A stretch of 64,000 bases of DNA. Source: Mermis nigrescens. Lineage: Eukaryota > Nematoda > Enoplea > Mermithida > Mermithidae. The notes under the pieces were generated by a model. The model searched no databases. It had not been told where the DNA came from and saw only the letters and a list, made by a program, of their open reading frames with translations. Of the stretch, positions 1 to 59,419 are shown one piece after another. The stretch's first letter is position 1. Each line of letters starts with the position of its first letter. The DNA is taken from NCBI GenBank assembly GCA_036768485.1, contig JAVLUZ010000843.1, forward strand, positions 1-64,000, read 5' to 3'. Both the position numbers and the translations under genes were made by a program.

Positions 1-863
1 AATTATTGGCAAGGGGAAGGGGAATTCCCATTTCCCATCAGTTAAGCATATCTCTCCCTAAATGTTCTGCGTTATATCTAGGGTACGCTAATCCAAAAGT
101 TACATATCACATAAACCATTTTTTGTTATCTGACGCAGGTTCCTCAATTCGAGATTTCGGTGTTTCCTTAACAACAAACTTATCATCTAGTTGTCATTGT
201 ACTAATATATCAGCAAAAGCTTTGAAAATGAGTGCTTTGATTTTCAAATGTTTTGAATCACGTGATCTTAAAATGTTGGTTCTTGCTTTTAAGAATTATA
301 TTCGGCCTTTAGTAGAGTATGCTTCAACTGTATGGAGCCCCTATTTGCTTTCTGATATCAACAGGGTTGAAGGGGTGACTTTCTTATGATGAAAGGTTGA
401 AAGCCTTAAATTTAGAGAGGCTTGAACTCCGTAGAATTTATTTTGATTTAATTGTTACGTATAATATTAGGTATTCACAATAATCTCTTGCCTTCTGAAG
501 ATTTTTATAAGTTTTATGGTCATTCGCGTACCTACTAGAAATGCATTTGCAAATCAGATCTATTTGCAAAAATTTCGACTTAATTGTAAAAATTATTGTT
601 TTGCTACTAGATCAGCTAGAATTTGGAACGATCTTCCGCAATATATTCGAAGTTCTCCAAATGTTGAGACATTTAAGAGAAATTTGAAAAAGGTTGATTT
701 CGGGAATTTTTTGATGGGGCACACGTGAGCAGCGCAATCTATTTTTGCCTGTGTGTCCAGGACATTTCGCATTTTACACTTTGCTAGTTTATTTTCCTTG
801 CGACTTTGTTTTACCCTTGTGTTTTTTTCCGAATAAAGTATTAGTATTAGTATTAGGGAAAAT
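1..863 (+). mobile_element. 3' end of a CR1/Jockey-type non-LTR retrotransposon, decayed
   Basis: Two overlapping pieces of the C-terminal part of a reverse-transcriptase polyprotein: KALKMSALIFKCFESRD and FKNYIRPLVEYASTVWSPYL (6-385), then, after frame damage near 385-515, NYCFATRSARIWNDLPQYIR (516-726). These are the 'YVRPxLEYxSxVWSP' and 'RSxxxWNxLP' signatures of the thumb and tail of CR1/Jockey reverse transcriptases. A short 3' UTR has AATAAA at 832-837 and ends in TTAGTA repeats at about 838-857. The endonuclease and RT core lie off the window or are lost. Confidence 0.8.
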
Positions 864-1110
864 TTCGGCATGTTCAAGAACTGAGCAATATGGTTGCTGC
901 ATGATGATGTTCTGCGAAGTAAAATCTAAAAAGTCGGCGCTTTGCGCCGATTTCTTGCAGTTTCAATCGTCTTATTGCAAGAGAAGTAAAAATAATCAGC
1001 GTTTTGCGCATAATAAGCATTTTTTCCTGTCAAAAATGTAAAAAATGCCCAAAAATAATTTTTAATTGCTTTTAAAAAGTTGGCAGTAATTATTTGCAGT
1101 CAGCTGCAAA
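864..1110. other. unassigned AT-rich spacer
   Basis: No gene seen. One hairpin motif of the GGCGC...GCGCC type lies near 935-955, suggesting old transposon debris. Confidence 0.4.
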
Positions 1111-1111
1111 T

Positions 1112-1470
<359 letters not shown>

Positions 1471-1639
1471 TTATTAGCCAATTACTACCGTAGAATGCAA
1501 TAAAAAATTACATGACAGAAGGATTTGATGGAAGATAATGTCGAAAGAACGGAAGAAAGTTTACAGTATAGCATAGTAATGGTTGAGACGTACAGGCGGA
1601 TCGCGCTCACGTACGCCCCTTTAGGAACTCGTCTAAACA

Positions 1640-1935
1640 AAGTTTAGAAATCAAATCCTTAAACCGTTTGATAGTTTTTCGTGGTAATATCGCATTCGAA
1701 AAACATTTTCAGTCCGTTTTGACTGCATTATATCACTTGTAACACTAAAAATGCACAAATTTATCAATTTTGGGCGATTTTGTGTGAAAATTACTCAAAA
1801 GTACTAATCTGGCGCGAAGTTCCGAAAAAATTTTGACGTTTTTACTGCTTTTTATCTCAAAAATGATGCGAAAAACGTTCCATCAGCTCAAAATCGTCGG
1901 ACAGTACCAATCCGGCTGACCCTTCAGGGGTTAAT
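1640..1935 (+). mobile_element. family B element, 5' truncated
   Basis: Matches other family B copies from the 'ttttcgtggtaatat' segment to the 'gacccttcagggg' end. The TGCACAAGGTC terminus is missing. A family C element starts directly after it. Confidence 0.7.
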
Positions 1936-2325
1936 ACCATACATGCACAGTATGGGAATTCTGGGGGGTGAAAACCTAAAGTGCCTTTTTTGGGCCCAAA
2001 AATGGCCGGTACGCGTTAAAAACATCGTTTTTTGGCGTTTCTGACGATACTCTATCCTTCTAGAGCATGAAATCATGAAAAAAATTTCGAAAAAAGTCGA
2101 ATTAATTGACCAATATATCGCTTAAGCGCCGAAAATTTGGCGATTTTGAGCAAATAGATAGCCAAAAACCCATAAAAAGACACTTTTTCTACCAATTTTC
2201 AGGTAAGTTTAGGAAACTTTTGAAAAATCGCCAATTCTGGGGGGGGGGTGGAAAATTTTTTGCGGGGCGTGAAAAATGATTCTGCGGGGGTGAAACCCCA
2301 CCAAACCCCCCAAGATCATGTATGG
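1936..2325 (+). mobile_element. family C MITE
   Basis: Starts ATACATGCACAGTATGGG and ends ACCCCCCAAGATCATGTATGG; shares the whole interior order with the copies at 11761, 13572, 18098 and 29403. Non-coding, with G-runs near the 3' end. Confidence 0.75.
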
Positions 2326-2344
2326 TTAAAAGCCCCCTCACCCC

Positions 2345-2672
2345 CTATGTGCATGTATGGGGACCCCCAGGAAAATTTTCACCCCCGCAGAAATTTTTTC
2401 ACCCCCCCCCCCCCACAGAATTTTCGATTTTCCGAAAGTTCCCGAAATTTTTCTTAAAATTCGTAGAGGAGGTGCTTTTCTAAGCGTTTTTAGCCATCTA
2501 TTTGCTCAAAAGTGTCAATTTTCGGCGCTTCGCGCCATATATTCATGTTTTGACTATATGTTGCTCAATTTGTTTGACTTTTTTGATTTTTTCGAAATTT
2601 TTTAATGTTTTTATGCTCTCGTAAGACAGAACATCGTCAGAAATCCCGAAAAACGATGTTATTGACGCGTAT
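2345..2672 (-). mobile_element. family C element, inverted and truncated
   Basis: Reverse complement of family C sequence (C-runs at 2385-2413, 'aaaacgatgtt..cgcgt' end near 2665). Cut off where a family B element begins. Contains one TTCGGCGCTTCGCGCC hairpin at about 2521. Confidence 0.65.
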
Positions 2673-2676
2673 CTGC

Positions 2677-3095
2677 CATAGGTGCACAAGGTCAGGGTCG
2701 GCAGGGGGGTTAAATGCCAAAAATATAAAACAGTAAATTTAACGTTCACGATTTTTTTGCTGTTTTAATGATCAAAATGGTCAAAATAGCCTATAAAACT
2801 TTTTTTCGTGTTAATAACATATTTTAAAAGCATTTTTAGTCCATTTTGACTGCATTATATCACTTTTAACACTACAAAATGTAAAAATTTATCAATTTTC
2901 GGCGCTTTTTGAGTAAAAAGTACTTAAAAGTACTAATCTGGCGCGAAGCGCCGGAAAAATTTTGACATTTTTACTGATTTTTATGTCAAAAATGATGCAG
3001 AACAAGACCTGTTTGCTCAAAATCGCCGGACAGTACCGGTCTAGCTGACCCATCAGGGGAGTAATACCCCCCTCACCCCCCTATGTACATGTGTG
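2677..3095 (+). mobile_element. family B MITE, full length
   Basis: Runs from CATAGGTGCACAAGGTCAGG to CTATGTACATGTGTG; flanked by imperfect 8-bp repeats GTATCTGC / GTACCTAC (6 of 8). Carries the GGCGCGAAGCGCC hairpin at about 2940. Non-coding. Confidence 0.8.
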
Positions 3096-3103
3096 GTACC
3101 TAC

Positions 3104-3858
3104 CATTAATGAATTTTCTAGTATTATAATGATCAAGTTATGCATTTTTCGTGTCTTCCGCACTTAAATGCATTTGTAGTGTCAGAATCTTAAAAATTTT
3201 GGTGCTTCGCTCCAACTTAATCTCTGCGCGTTTTCTGATGTACATAAAAGTATTCGAAAAGCGTAATACGCATATTCAATAAATTTTTATGCGTTTTTGA
3301 AGTCAAAAGGTTCAAAATTTCTGCACTTCATGCCTATTAATCACTTTTTATGTCTCCGTTAAATTGAAAATTTCAAAAATTCTTAATAATTTACTTATTT
3401 TTATGCACCTGGTGCATGATGGGGTGAAAAGCGACAGTATGATGTTTATTGGGTCTTAATGCGTACGACATTGTTTATTTTTCATAAAAATTGCATAAAT
3501 TAGCCCGTGACGCATTCGGCGCTGAAAAAAATATTCTCAAAGTTCTCAATTTATTCACGATTTCTGGATTTTAAAGGAAGATTCTTTCAAAACATTACAT
3601 AAATTAGCATAAATAAACTCGGGGAGAAGTTTGGTCTCGAAATTAACGTGTTTTTTATAATCAGCAGCCTTGTCTCGATTACCCTAATTTAGTCATGTTA
3701 AGGTTTTTGAAGTTTCCGAAGTTCCTTAACTTCACAAATGTCAGTTTTCGTCTCCAGTGAAAGCTCGATTCTAAAAAATTCTGAAACATTAACTTATGGT
3801 GTTTGAATTCTAAACTCGTTTCGCTACATGCATGCTCATGTGCATTCTGACTTTGTAG
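3104..3858. other. upstream region without recognised gene
   Basis: AT-rich, no convincing open frame. A weak TGGTGCTTCGCTCCA hairpin near 3200 suggests old transposon sequence. If exon 1 holds the start codon, the BLM promoter and 5' UTR would lie here or upstream. No clear TATA box or initiator could be picked out. Confidence 0.3.
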
Positions 3859-51855
<47,997 letters not shown>

Positions 51856-52579
51856 TCATTATTCTACATGCGAATGTACTTACATATTAGACGAGTTTTG
51901 TATAGCATAGCCTCGTGTTGTCTTTAATTAAATTGACGGCTGTGCTCTGCAAGCACGGGCGATTTTGTTTCGTAAATTATGAAATTTTTGCATGGAAGAT
52001 TATACGGCATTATGTTTGCTGCTGTCGTTTGGCTTATTCCCTTATACTCCATATAAAGCCTATTTCACGAAAACTTATGCATTGCAGACAGTTTTTTGAT
52101 TGGTGTATATTGACTACAGAATTGGTTTACATTTGTGCGACGACGTTCATAATGTGCACGATAACCAAGTGCCACACGACGTTTTATTATGCAGAATTGG
52201 TTTATAATTTGAAATCATTTTTGTAGCCACTTGTATATGTAGGTACCTAATGAAAATTGATTTATGTAGACACACAAGGTTTCGATAGATACTTTATAGG
52301 CTGATTTACTGTTTCTTTTGGCTCAGTCACTTAACTTTGTTCTATCAATTGTTGAATTGCGCGTTAGAGACAGCAAGTTGTTGGCTTAAATGGTTTTATG
52401 AACGAAGTCCTAATAAATGCATGTTGGTCGTACGAGCAGACATGTATGTAAGTACATTGTACATACCTACATACGTATTCGTAAGCATATGAGAATTCTT
52501 GGAGTGGAGTCAATCCCAAATTAAATTGCTTTTCTTGACTCAGAAGTTAATGCTTTTGATATCGCTCACGACCAAACGG
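51856..52579. other. region downstream of the candidate stop codon
   Basis: Would hold the BLM 3' UTR if exon 21 is right. AATAAA occurs at 52412-52417. A 103-codon open frame (51915-52226) resembles no family I know. Confidence 0.35.
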
Positions 52580-52587
52580 GCAGCAAC

Positions 52588-52817
52588 CATAGGTGGGCGG
52601 CACTAAAGTTCTGGGGGGTGCAAGATTTTTTCAAAGGTCAAAAAATGGCCTTAAAAGTGGTGGTGATGGCGAAAAAACACCATTTTTCAACGTTTCTCAT
52701 CGAGCACTATCCATTGGCATCAAAAAATTGCGGAAAAAGCGACAAAAATTGAAATCTGTGGGGAAGGGTATTTTGATCTCTCGGAGTGGGGGTGCATACC
52801 CCCCACGCCCAGGTATG
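52588..52817 (+). mobile_element. family E hAT MITE with perfect duplication
   Basis: CATAGGTGGGCGGCACT to CCACGCCCAGGTATG, flanked by identical GCAGCAAC at 52580-52587 and 52818-52825. Followed by two family G fragments (about 52818-53030). Confidence 0.93.
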
Positions 52818-53193
52818 GCAGCAACCAAGTTCTGTGGTCCGATGTTGCACAATCGCCAAAAATAGCACTAAAATTCATATCAATGCGAGAGGTCTTTCAT
52901 ATTCTCGCGTGGAGGTCCAGACAATAATGGGTAGCAGCCAAATTCTAGGGATCCGATAGGGCTGAATTGCCACAAAATAGCACGAAAAATTAAAGTCCAG
53001 GGGTCCTCAGACCAAATAAGGCTGTGTGCTCAGGATATACTCTCATCACTTTATAAAATTTCTAGAATAAAACTACTGTTATGTGGAATAGTAGGTAACG
53101 TAGCCAAAAGTGCATTAAATTAATACCTTTAGAATTTCTACTTCTTTTAAATCGAAAAGCTTGCTGGCTTAACAGCATTTTGAGAGTCTGGGC

Positions 53194-53414
53194 CACACGT
53201 GGGCGTGATGCACCCCCCCCGTAGTTAGAATACCCCCAGAATTCAATTTTTGAAAATTGTTTTTGCGATTTTTTGATGCCATTGGATAGTGCTCGATGAG
53301 AAACGTCGAAAAATGGTGTTTTGTTCATGATACGACCACTTTTAGGACAATTTTTTGACCTTTGAACATTTTTCACCCCGCCTTCCCCCAGAATTTTTAT
53401 GCTGCCAACCTATG
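53194..53414 (-). mobile_element. family E hAT MITE
   Basis: CACACGTGGGCGTGATGC to TGCCAACCTATG, flanks GTCTGGGC / GTCCGGGT (6 of 8). Confidence 0.87.
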
Positions 53415-53667
53415 GTCCGGGTCCGTCAAATACGCTAAGTACCTACCTAGCTTATTGCTTGGAAATGGTTAATGCCTAAGCGCTTGAGGCAAGTCGGTAG
53501 AGTTGAGGGTGGTCGGTCAAACAGATTTTTATCAATAGTATACACATGTCTTGTTTTTGATACACAAAAACTCGAATAACCTTACAATTTCATGAACCTA
53601 AGGTCTTATTTGACGTCAAAAAGTCGTTGAACTATACGCTGGAAAGGTAGACTATAGAGCTCTAGCC

Positions 53668-53797
53668 GTACATGAGCAGCGGCCAAATTCTGAGTGGGGT
53701 CCAATGGGGAAAAGCTGTCAAAAGTGATACCGAAAATTCAACTCTGGGGGATTAAGTCAATTTTTGGAGGGCCCATACCTTACGCCCATGTGTGGCC
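53668..53797 (+). mobile_element. family G fragment
   Basis: CATGAGCAGCGGCCAAATTC to TACGCCCATGTGTG; same order as the 40437 copy. Confidence 0.65.
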
Positions 53798-54121
53798 CTA
53801 ACCAGTATTTTCACGCCTAAACTTTGTAGGCAAATAAATACGCAAGCTTAGCGGCTTAAGTTGTATAAAGGTACGTGTACGTGGTAAACGCATTTTATGT
53901 GCAACTCTGAATAAATTTAATATCACAGAGTTATGGCAAAAAAATTATGACAGAATTGAGCAAGCTTTAAAAAAACAAATTATTTCACTCGGTATAACTA
54001 TGTACAGCACGCGACTATTCAAAAAACTACTCGATAGGCCTACGAACGATATAACACTACTACATCGATTTAGCCACTCCATTTACCATCATGCTTTTAT
54101 AGTCGAAGGGTACCATGCATA

Positions 54122-54393
54122 CATACGTGGACAGCAAGAAAATTCTGGGGGGCTGCAAGATTTTTTTGAAGGTCAAAAAATGGCCTTAAAAATGGTGGTA
54201 TGGCGATAAAAACACCATTTTTCGACGTTTCTCATCAAGCACTATCCATTGGCATCAAAAAATTGCGAAAAAAACGAAAAGAATTTTCAAAAATTGAATT
54301 CTGGGGGGGGTATTTTGATTTCTGGGGGGGGGGGTATTTTGGTTTCTGGGGGGTGCATACCCCCCCAAACCCCCCCCCCCACGCCCAGTTGTG
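54122..54393 (+). mobile_element. family E hAT MITE nested in family G
   Basis: CATACGTGGACAGCAAG to CCACGCCCAGTTGTG, flanked by identical CATGCATA at 54114-54121 and 54394-54401. Confidence 0.93.
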
Positions 54394-54517
54394 CATGCAT
54401 ACATTGGCAGCACCCAAATTCTGGAGATCTGATTGGGCGAAATTGCCTACCAACAATTTAATTCTGGCGGTCTATCGATTTTGGGGAGTCCGCCGGATTC
54501 TTGGGGGGGGTGCAGAC

Positions 54518-54733
54518 TACACCTGGACGTGAGGGTATGCACCCTCCCCCCACGAGAAACCAAAATACCACCCCAGAATTCAATTTTTGAAACTTTTTTC
54601 GCAATTTTTTGATGCCAATGGATAGTGCTCGATGAGAACCGTTAAAAAACGGTGTTTTTTCGCCATATCACCATTTTTAATGCCATTTTTGAAAAATCTT
54701 GCAACCCCAGAATTTTGCTGCCGCCCATCTATG
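54518..54733 (-). mobile_element. second family E MITE in the same family G element
   Basis: TACACCTGGACGTGAGGG to CCGCCCATCTATG, flanked by GTGCAGAC / GTCCAGAC (7 of 8). Confidence 0.88.
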
Positions 54734-54903
54734 GTCCAGACCCCCCACGCTTATGTGTGGTACCATGCCAGAAGGCCGTTCTAGCCTACATTAAACTACA
54801 TATGCTTTTCATACTCTGGCAATAATTAATTTTATTTTGTGCCATTTTTCATGCTTACTCGAATGTTATTTTTCACGAAAATTATTTTTTAAAACGTTAT
54901 AAT

Positions 54904-55334
54904 CATTGGTGGGCGGGCGCCACCAAAGTTCTGGGAGGGGGTGCAAAATTTTTTCAAAGTAAAAAAATGGCCTTAAAATGGTGGTATGCACACCTGGGCG
55001 TGGGGGGTTTGGGGGTAATTTTAGAATTTTTTTGTTTTTTCGCAATTTTTTGATGCCAATGGATAATGCTCGATGAGAAACGTTGAAAATGGTGTTTTTT
55101 CGCCATACCACCATTTTTAAGGCCATTTTTTGACCTTTGAAAAATCTTGCACCCCCCAAAATTTTAGTGCTGCTCACCTATGGTGGTATGGCGAAAAAAC
55201 ACCATTTTTCAAACGTTTCCCATCGAGCACTATCCATTGGCATCAGAAACTTGCGAAAAAAAACAGAAAAATTTTCAAAAATTGAATTCTGGGGGTATTT
55301 TGATTCCTGGGGGTGCATCCCCCAAACTGGCATG
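54904..55334 (+). mobile_element. family E MITE that hosts another family E MITE
   Basis: CATTGGTGGGCGGGCGCC to AAACTGGCATG, flanked by identical GTTATAAT at 54896-54903 and 55335-55342. Split at its central GTGGTATG by the inverted copy at 54989-55182. Confidence 0.95.
54989..55182 (-). mobile_element. family E MITE inserted in a family E MITE
   Basis: CACACCTGGGCGTGGGGG to GTGCTGCTCACCTATG, 194 bp, flanked by identical GTGGTATG at 54981-54988 and 55183-55190. The target is part of the family E consensus. Confidence 0.95.
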
Positions 55335-55622
55335 GTTATAATTGAAAAACTGCTGCAATGCATGAGCACAGGCACCTGGTGGACATCCATGCAAAAAGAA
55401 AAAAACGGATTTATGCTGTGTGAAACACAACCCAGGCAATGCTAACTTACATTTGAAAAGGAATAGACCGTATTAGAATTTAGAACCCTATTTTCTTGAT
55501 GAAGTTTTTGTGATATCATTGTAAATATGCCACAAAATGCTCATTTCTTACTGCCGGAAAATTCTCGTAGAATTAAAAGCATAAAAATTATATAACTGAA
55601 AAATGATATAACTGAACCCAAA

Positions 55623-55766
55623 ATGAAGCTAGACGAAGTTCTAGACGCAGAGTTTAGTAAAATTAGAAAAAATGCAGATGAACTGATTGGCCTGAATGCC
55701 GTTCTGGCTCACGGTAAACGGAGGGTGCATTCTAGATTTTTTAAACGCATTGAATCAAAAAAATGA
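55623..55766 (+). CDS. small open frame, 47 residues, unknown
   Basis: ATG to TGA reading MKLDEVLDAEFSKIRKNADE, then LIGLNAVLAHGKRRVHSRFF and KRIESKK. The acidic-to-basic, helix-friendly composition is unlike the Phe/Ile-rich chance frames nearby. No family recognised, no neighbours in support; it could be a remnant of a transposon or retrotransposon protein. Confidence 0.25.
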   Translation: MKLDEVLDAEFSKIRKNADELIGLNAVLAHGKRRVHSRFFKRIESKK

Positions 55767-55984
55767 ATCACAGATGAACCGGGTGATCACGAACAGCATC
55801 CAGTAATCGATTGGCTGGTATTTGCTGCGTGCATATTTGGTGGACGGCTACGAACAGTGGGAACCTAGAAAAGAACTAGATTTTAATCAAATACAAATAA
55901 CGATTATTACTAGAAATTATTAATCTTAAAGCGAATTCTGAGTTATTTTGACATTGAAAATTTGACGTTTTCCTTTAATGAAAA

Positions 55985-56199
55985 ATGTAGGGCGGGGGTA
56001 CGCCGCACCCCCTCAGATAGCCGAATACCCCCAGAATTCAGAATTTTTTGTTTTTTTCGCGATTTTTTTTATGCCAATGGATAGTGCTCGATGAGAAACG
56101 TTGAAAAATGGTGTTTTTTTGCCATACCACCATTTTTAAGACCATTTTTTGACCTTTAAAAAACCTTGCACCCCAGAATTTTGGTGATGCCCACCTATG
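55985..56199 (-). mobile_element. family E MITE, left end decayed
   Basis: Inverted family E order ending GATGCCCACCTATG; left TIR lost around GTAGGGCGGGGGTACGCC. Confidence 0.78.
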
Positions 56200-56205
56200 G
56201 TGACC

Positions 56206-57250
56206 AGTGAGAGATGAATCCGGAATTTATAAAGGGTGTTTCGAAAATATCTGCTCACTTATAAAACAAATTTCTAGATTAGAAACAAAAATTGGATATA
56301 GCATCTTGTAGAAAATATAATTATGCATTCAGTAAAGTCTTTCTAATTTTTCTTTTTGCAACGTGGAGTAAACTTTGAAAACGTTTTCGATGTAAATTTA
56401 CAATTTGACCTCTTTGCTCTTGATTTTCTGTGTTTTCGATTCTTGCCTGTCAAGGTGAGTTTTGTTTTGACTCAGACAGAAGAGAGAGAATTACTTGAAA
56501 CAAAAGATCGTCAAATTCTGAGGCAACGATTTCTGTAGGACCTGCTAACAGTTTTGACTCGAGCCAGACAGAGAATCTGTGTTAAGTTTTGAGAGACTGC
56601 ACATAGAAGCCGATCTACGATATTCATTTCGAAACAAAATTTGCTCAAAAAGTTAATTAGATAGTGCCTTTTAGGACCTATAATTTGATCAAGATCTGTT
56701 TTGTCCTATGCTAGAAGTATTAAGACAGGTTAGGAATGCCAATCGTGGTGAAAATAAGTATTAAATTTGCAGCATTACCAAGATTGTTACGTTTGTTTCT
56801 TTTTCAAGCAATAAAACAAGAATCGCTTAATTTTTTCAAAAAAACCCTACACCACTAAACGAAGACTTATTTTCCACAAAATTGAATAAGTTTTTAATTT
56901 TTTATGTCTTAACTAGAAGTACATATGTTTCCCAAGAGCATACATATCATTTCGAAACACCCTGTACTACAACAGTTTTGTTTATTTAGGTCAAAATTGC
57001 TTGAAAATATACTATTTTGGGCCCAAATCGCCTGACAAAACCTAACTTCAGGACCCTTCAGCAAAGGGGGGAAGTTAAACCCCCATCTCGCCCCTCCCTA
57101 TGCGCATCTATTGGTTATACCTAAGTAAACAATCATGCAAAATTTTTTGATTGAGCAAAAGTAAATAAATTGGGATTATGGGTCTTCACATAAAAAATCG
57201 CACCCAGTAAATGTTCCTAGGTAAATATGCGCATTGAGTGGAGGAATGAG
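56206..57250. other. unassigned intergenic stretch
   Basis: AT-rich; only a family B tail (about 57040-57115, 'gacccttcagcaaaggggg') is recognisable. Confidence 0.4.
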
Positions 57251-57254
57251 AGGA

Positions 57255-57465
57255 CAGACAGAGATGTATCACCACGCAAGAGCGTGGGGAGTCTGCAGAC
57301 CCCAGAATCCAAATACTGCCTTTCCCGGAAATCTAAAAGACCCAGTTTCGTTTTTTGACCCAAACGAATAAAACTCGACGAGAAACATCGGAAAAAGGTG
57401 TTTTTTTGCTCGGAACTTTTTAAACCTATAAATAGATTTGTACACCTCCAGAATTTCAGCCCGAA
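57255..57465 (-). mobile_element. decayed family E relative
   Basis: Keeps 'cgacgagaaacatcggaaaaaggtg' and the outer order of family E but differs elsewhere. Confidence 0.5.
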
Positions 57466-57632
57466 TCAAGATGTTCAGGCAATTTTGACAATATCTTACA
57501 AACCAAACTCGCTATATAACAAAAGAGCCCTATGTTACCTTTTCCTAAATACAAAAGTTGGTCATACATCCTCGATGCCGTATTTTAGGGAAGCATACGT
57601 GCTCTTGGAAGGGAAAATTTAGGGGTTCTGAC

Positions 57633-57897
57633 CATACGTGGGCAGCAAGAAAATTCTGGGGGGGTCCAAGATTTTTTGAAGGTCGAAAAATGGCCTTAAC
57701 AATGGTGGTATGGCGATAAAAACACCATTTTTCGACGTTTCTCATCAAGCACTATCCATTGGCATCAAAAAACTTGCGAAAAAAACGAAAAAAATTTTCA
57801 AAAATTGATTTCTGGGGGGGTCTTTTGATTTCTGGGGGGGTCTTTTGGTTTCTGGGGGGTCCAGACCCCCCCCAGATCCCCCCCATGCCCATGTGTG
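57633..57897 (+). mobile_element. family E hAT MITE with perfect GTNNNNAC duplication
   Basis: CATACGTGGGCAGCAAG to CATGCCCATGTGTG, flanked by identical GTTCTGAC at 57625-57632 and 57898-57905. Confidence 0.95.
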
Positions 57898-57926
57898 GTT
57901 CTGACTCTCAAGAATGACAGTTAACC

Positions 57927-58070
57927 ATATACATGGGCAGCAACTGAATTCTGGGAGTTCCGCTGGTGCAATCGCTAAAAATGGCACAAAAAACCATTCG
58001 GGGCTATCGATTTTGGAGATTCCCGATGGGGAGCGGTCCAGCCAGACCCCAGGCCCCCGCGCTCATGTGT
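57927..58070 (+). mobile_element. family G MITE
   Basis: CATATACATGGGCAGCAACTG to CGCGCTCATGTGTG; same order as the 40437 copy. Confidence 0.65.
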
Positions 58071-58705
58071 GCTTCTGACCACCCGCGAAATGGCTGCCGA
58101 GCCGACCCCCCACGGGAGCGTGAATTTTTCGAAGAAGTTGTTAAAAGTGCGCCGTTTTGAACTTTTTTTAGCTAAATTTGACTTCAAATTAAAATTTATC
58201 ATTATCTGAAAACAGGGAACGACCGAAGCTTCGGCTTCGGCCGAAGCTGGGTTGTTTTCTTGCTTCGGCCGAAGGCCAGAGCAAGAAAAAAGGCCAGCGG
58301 CCGAAGCTTTATTTCATAGCAGTTTTTTATTCGCATTAAAATCTAGACAATGTGCAATATAATTATCCTCAGACGACGCCATTTAGCTCAATTTATCTTC
58401 TAGTCACCTTAAGTCTTGTTAAAAATATGCTCGCAACAGTAACTTTGACTATATAAACAGCAAGCGACCATGTATTAATAACAGAAGCTGACTCATCTAA
58501 GCATTGTACCCGCTCCGCATCTGTTTCCATTCTTAGAAAAGTTCGACTATGAATGAATCACTAGCGATCGCGAAAATGACCAGACACTTAAGGAAGAAGC
58601 CACACCTTTATTCCTACATGTCTCACATTTGAAGGCATGTCTTTGTTTACTCGAAATTTCAACGCCATCTTTGTACTTGTTGTATGTCGTGTGTCTACTG
58701 CGTAC

Positions 58706-59419
58706 CATTGTTTTTTAACAAGGTCCGTCTGTACATGTACAACGATTTTCCCTAAAAGTCCTTGTATATTTTGTACAATAAAATTTTTGTGTAGGTATTA
58801 TATTATAGTAATAGTACAGTAGCGATTTTAGTGTGTAAAAACAGGGTTTTCGACCGTTGGTAGTGTATTTTAGCTAATTTCTGGGTTTCTGAAGCCAAAA
58901 ATTACTAAAAATTGTCTCAAAACGGCGCGAAGCGCCGAAAATTGGATATTTTTATTTCAAAATGCAATTTCTGACATAAAGATATATAGGACAAAAAATT
59001 ACTCATTTCGAAAATTTTTTGGAATTTTACACCTTTTTACAGTTTTTGTCTTCCCAAAAATCTTTGTACATTTTGTACACACAAATTTTTGGGTACTATA
59101 ATATGGCACAGTAGCGATTTTAATGTGGTAAAAACAAAGTTGTTCGATTTTTGGTAGTGTGTTTTAACTAATTTCTGGGTCTCTAAGGGCAAGAATTACT
59201 AAGAATTGTCTTAAAACGGCGCGAAGCGCCAAAAAATTTGACGCTTTTCTTTATGAAACGCAATTCATGTCATTATAAAGATATATAGAACTCACAATTA
59301 CTCATTTCGGCGCCAAGCGCTCAAAATTTTTGCGAATTTCAGACCTTTTTTGCAATTTATGTCTTCCCAAAAATCTTTTTACATGAGGAAAAATCTTTGC
59401 CGAGTACAAAAAAACACTG
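58706..59419. mobile_element. TGTACA-family hAT MITE (714 bp)
   Basis: CATTGTTTTTTAACAAGGTCC to GAGTACAAAAAAACACTG, flanked by CTGCGTAC / CTGTGTAC (7 of 8). Confidence 0.9.

Larger units (their letters stand above)
54118..54759 (+). mobile_element. family G MITE invaded by two family E elements
   Basis: Flanked by identical GTACCATG at 54110-54117 and 54760-54767. Without its two passengers (54122-54393 and 54518-54733) and their duplications it is about 140 bp, like other G copies. The first passenger landed four bases inside its left end. Confidence 0.88.

Noticed and set aside
57975..58202. Open frames on both strands with Pro/Arg-rich ends
   Set aside because: They lie across a family G element and flanking DNA; no family similarity.
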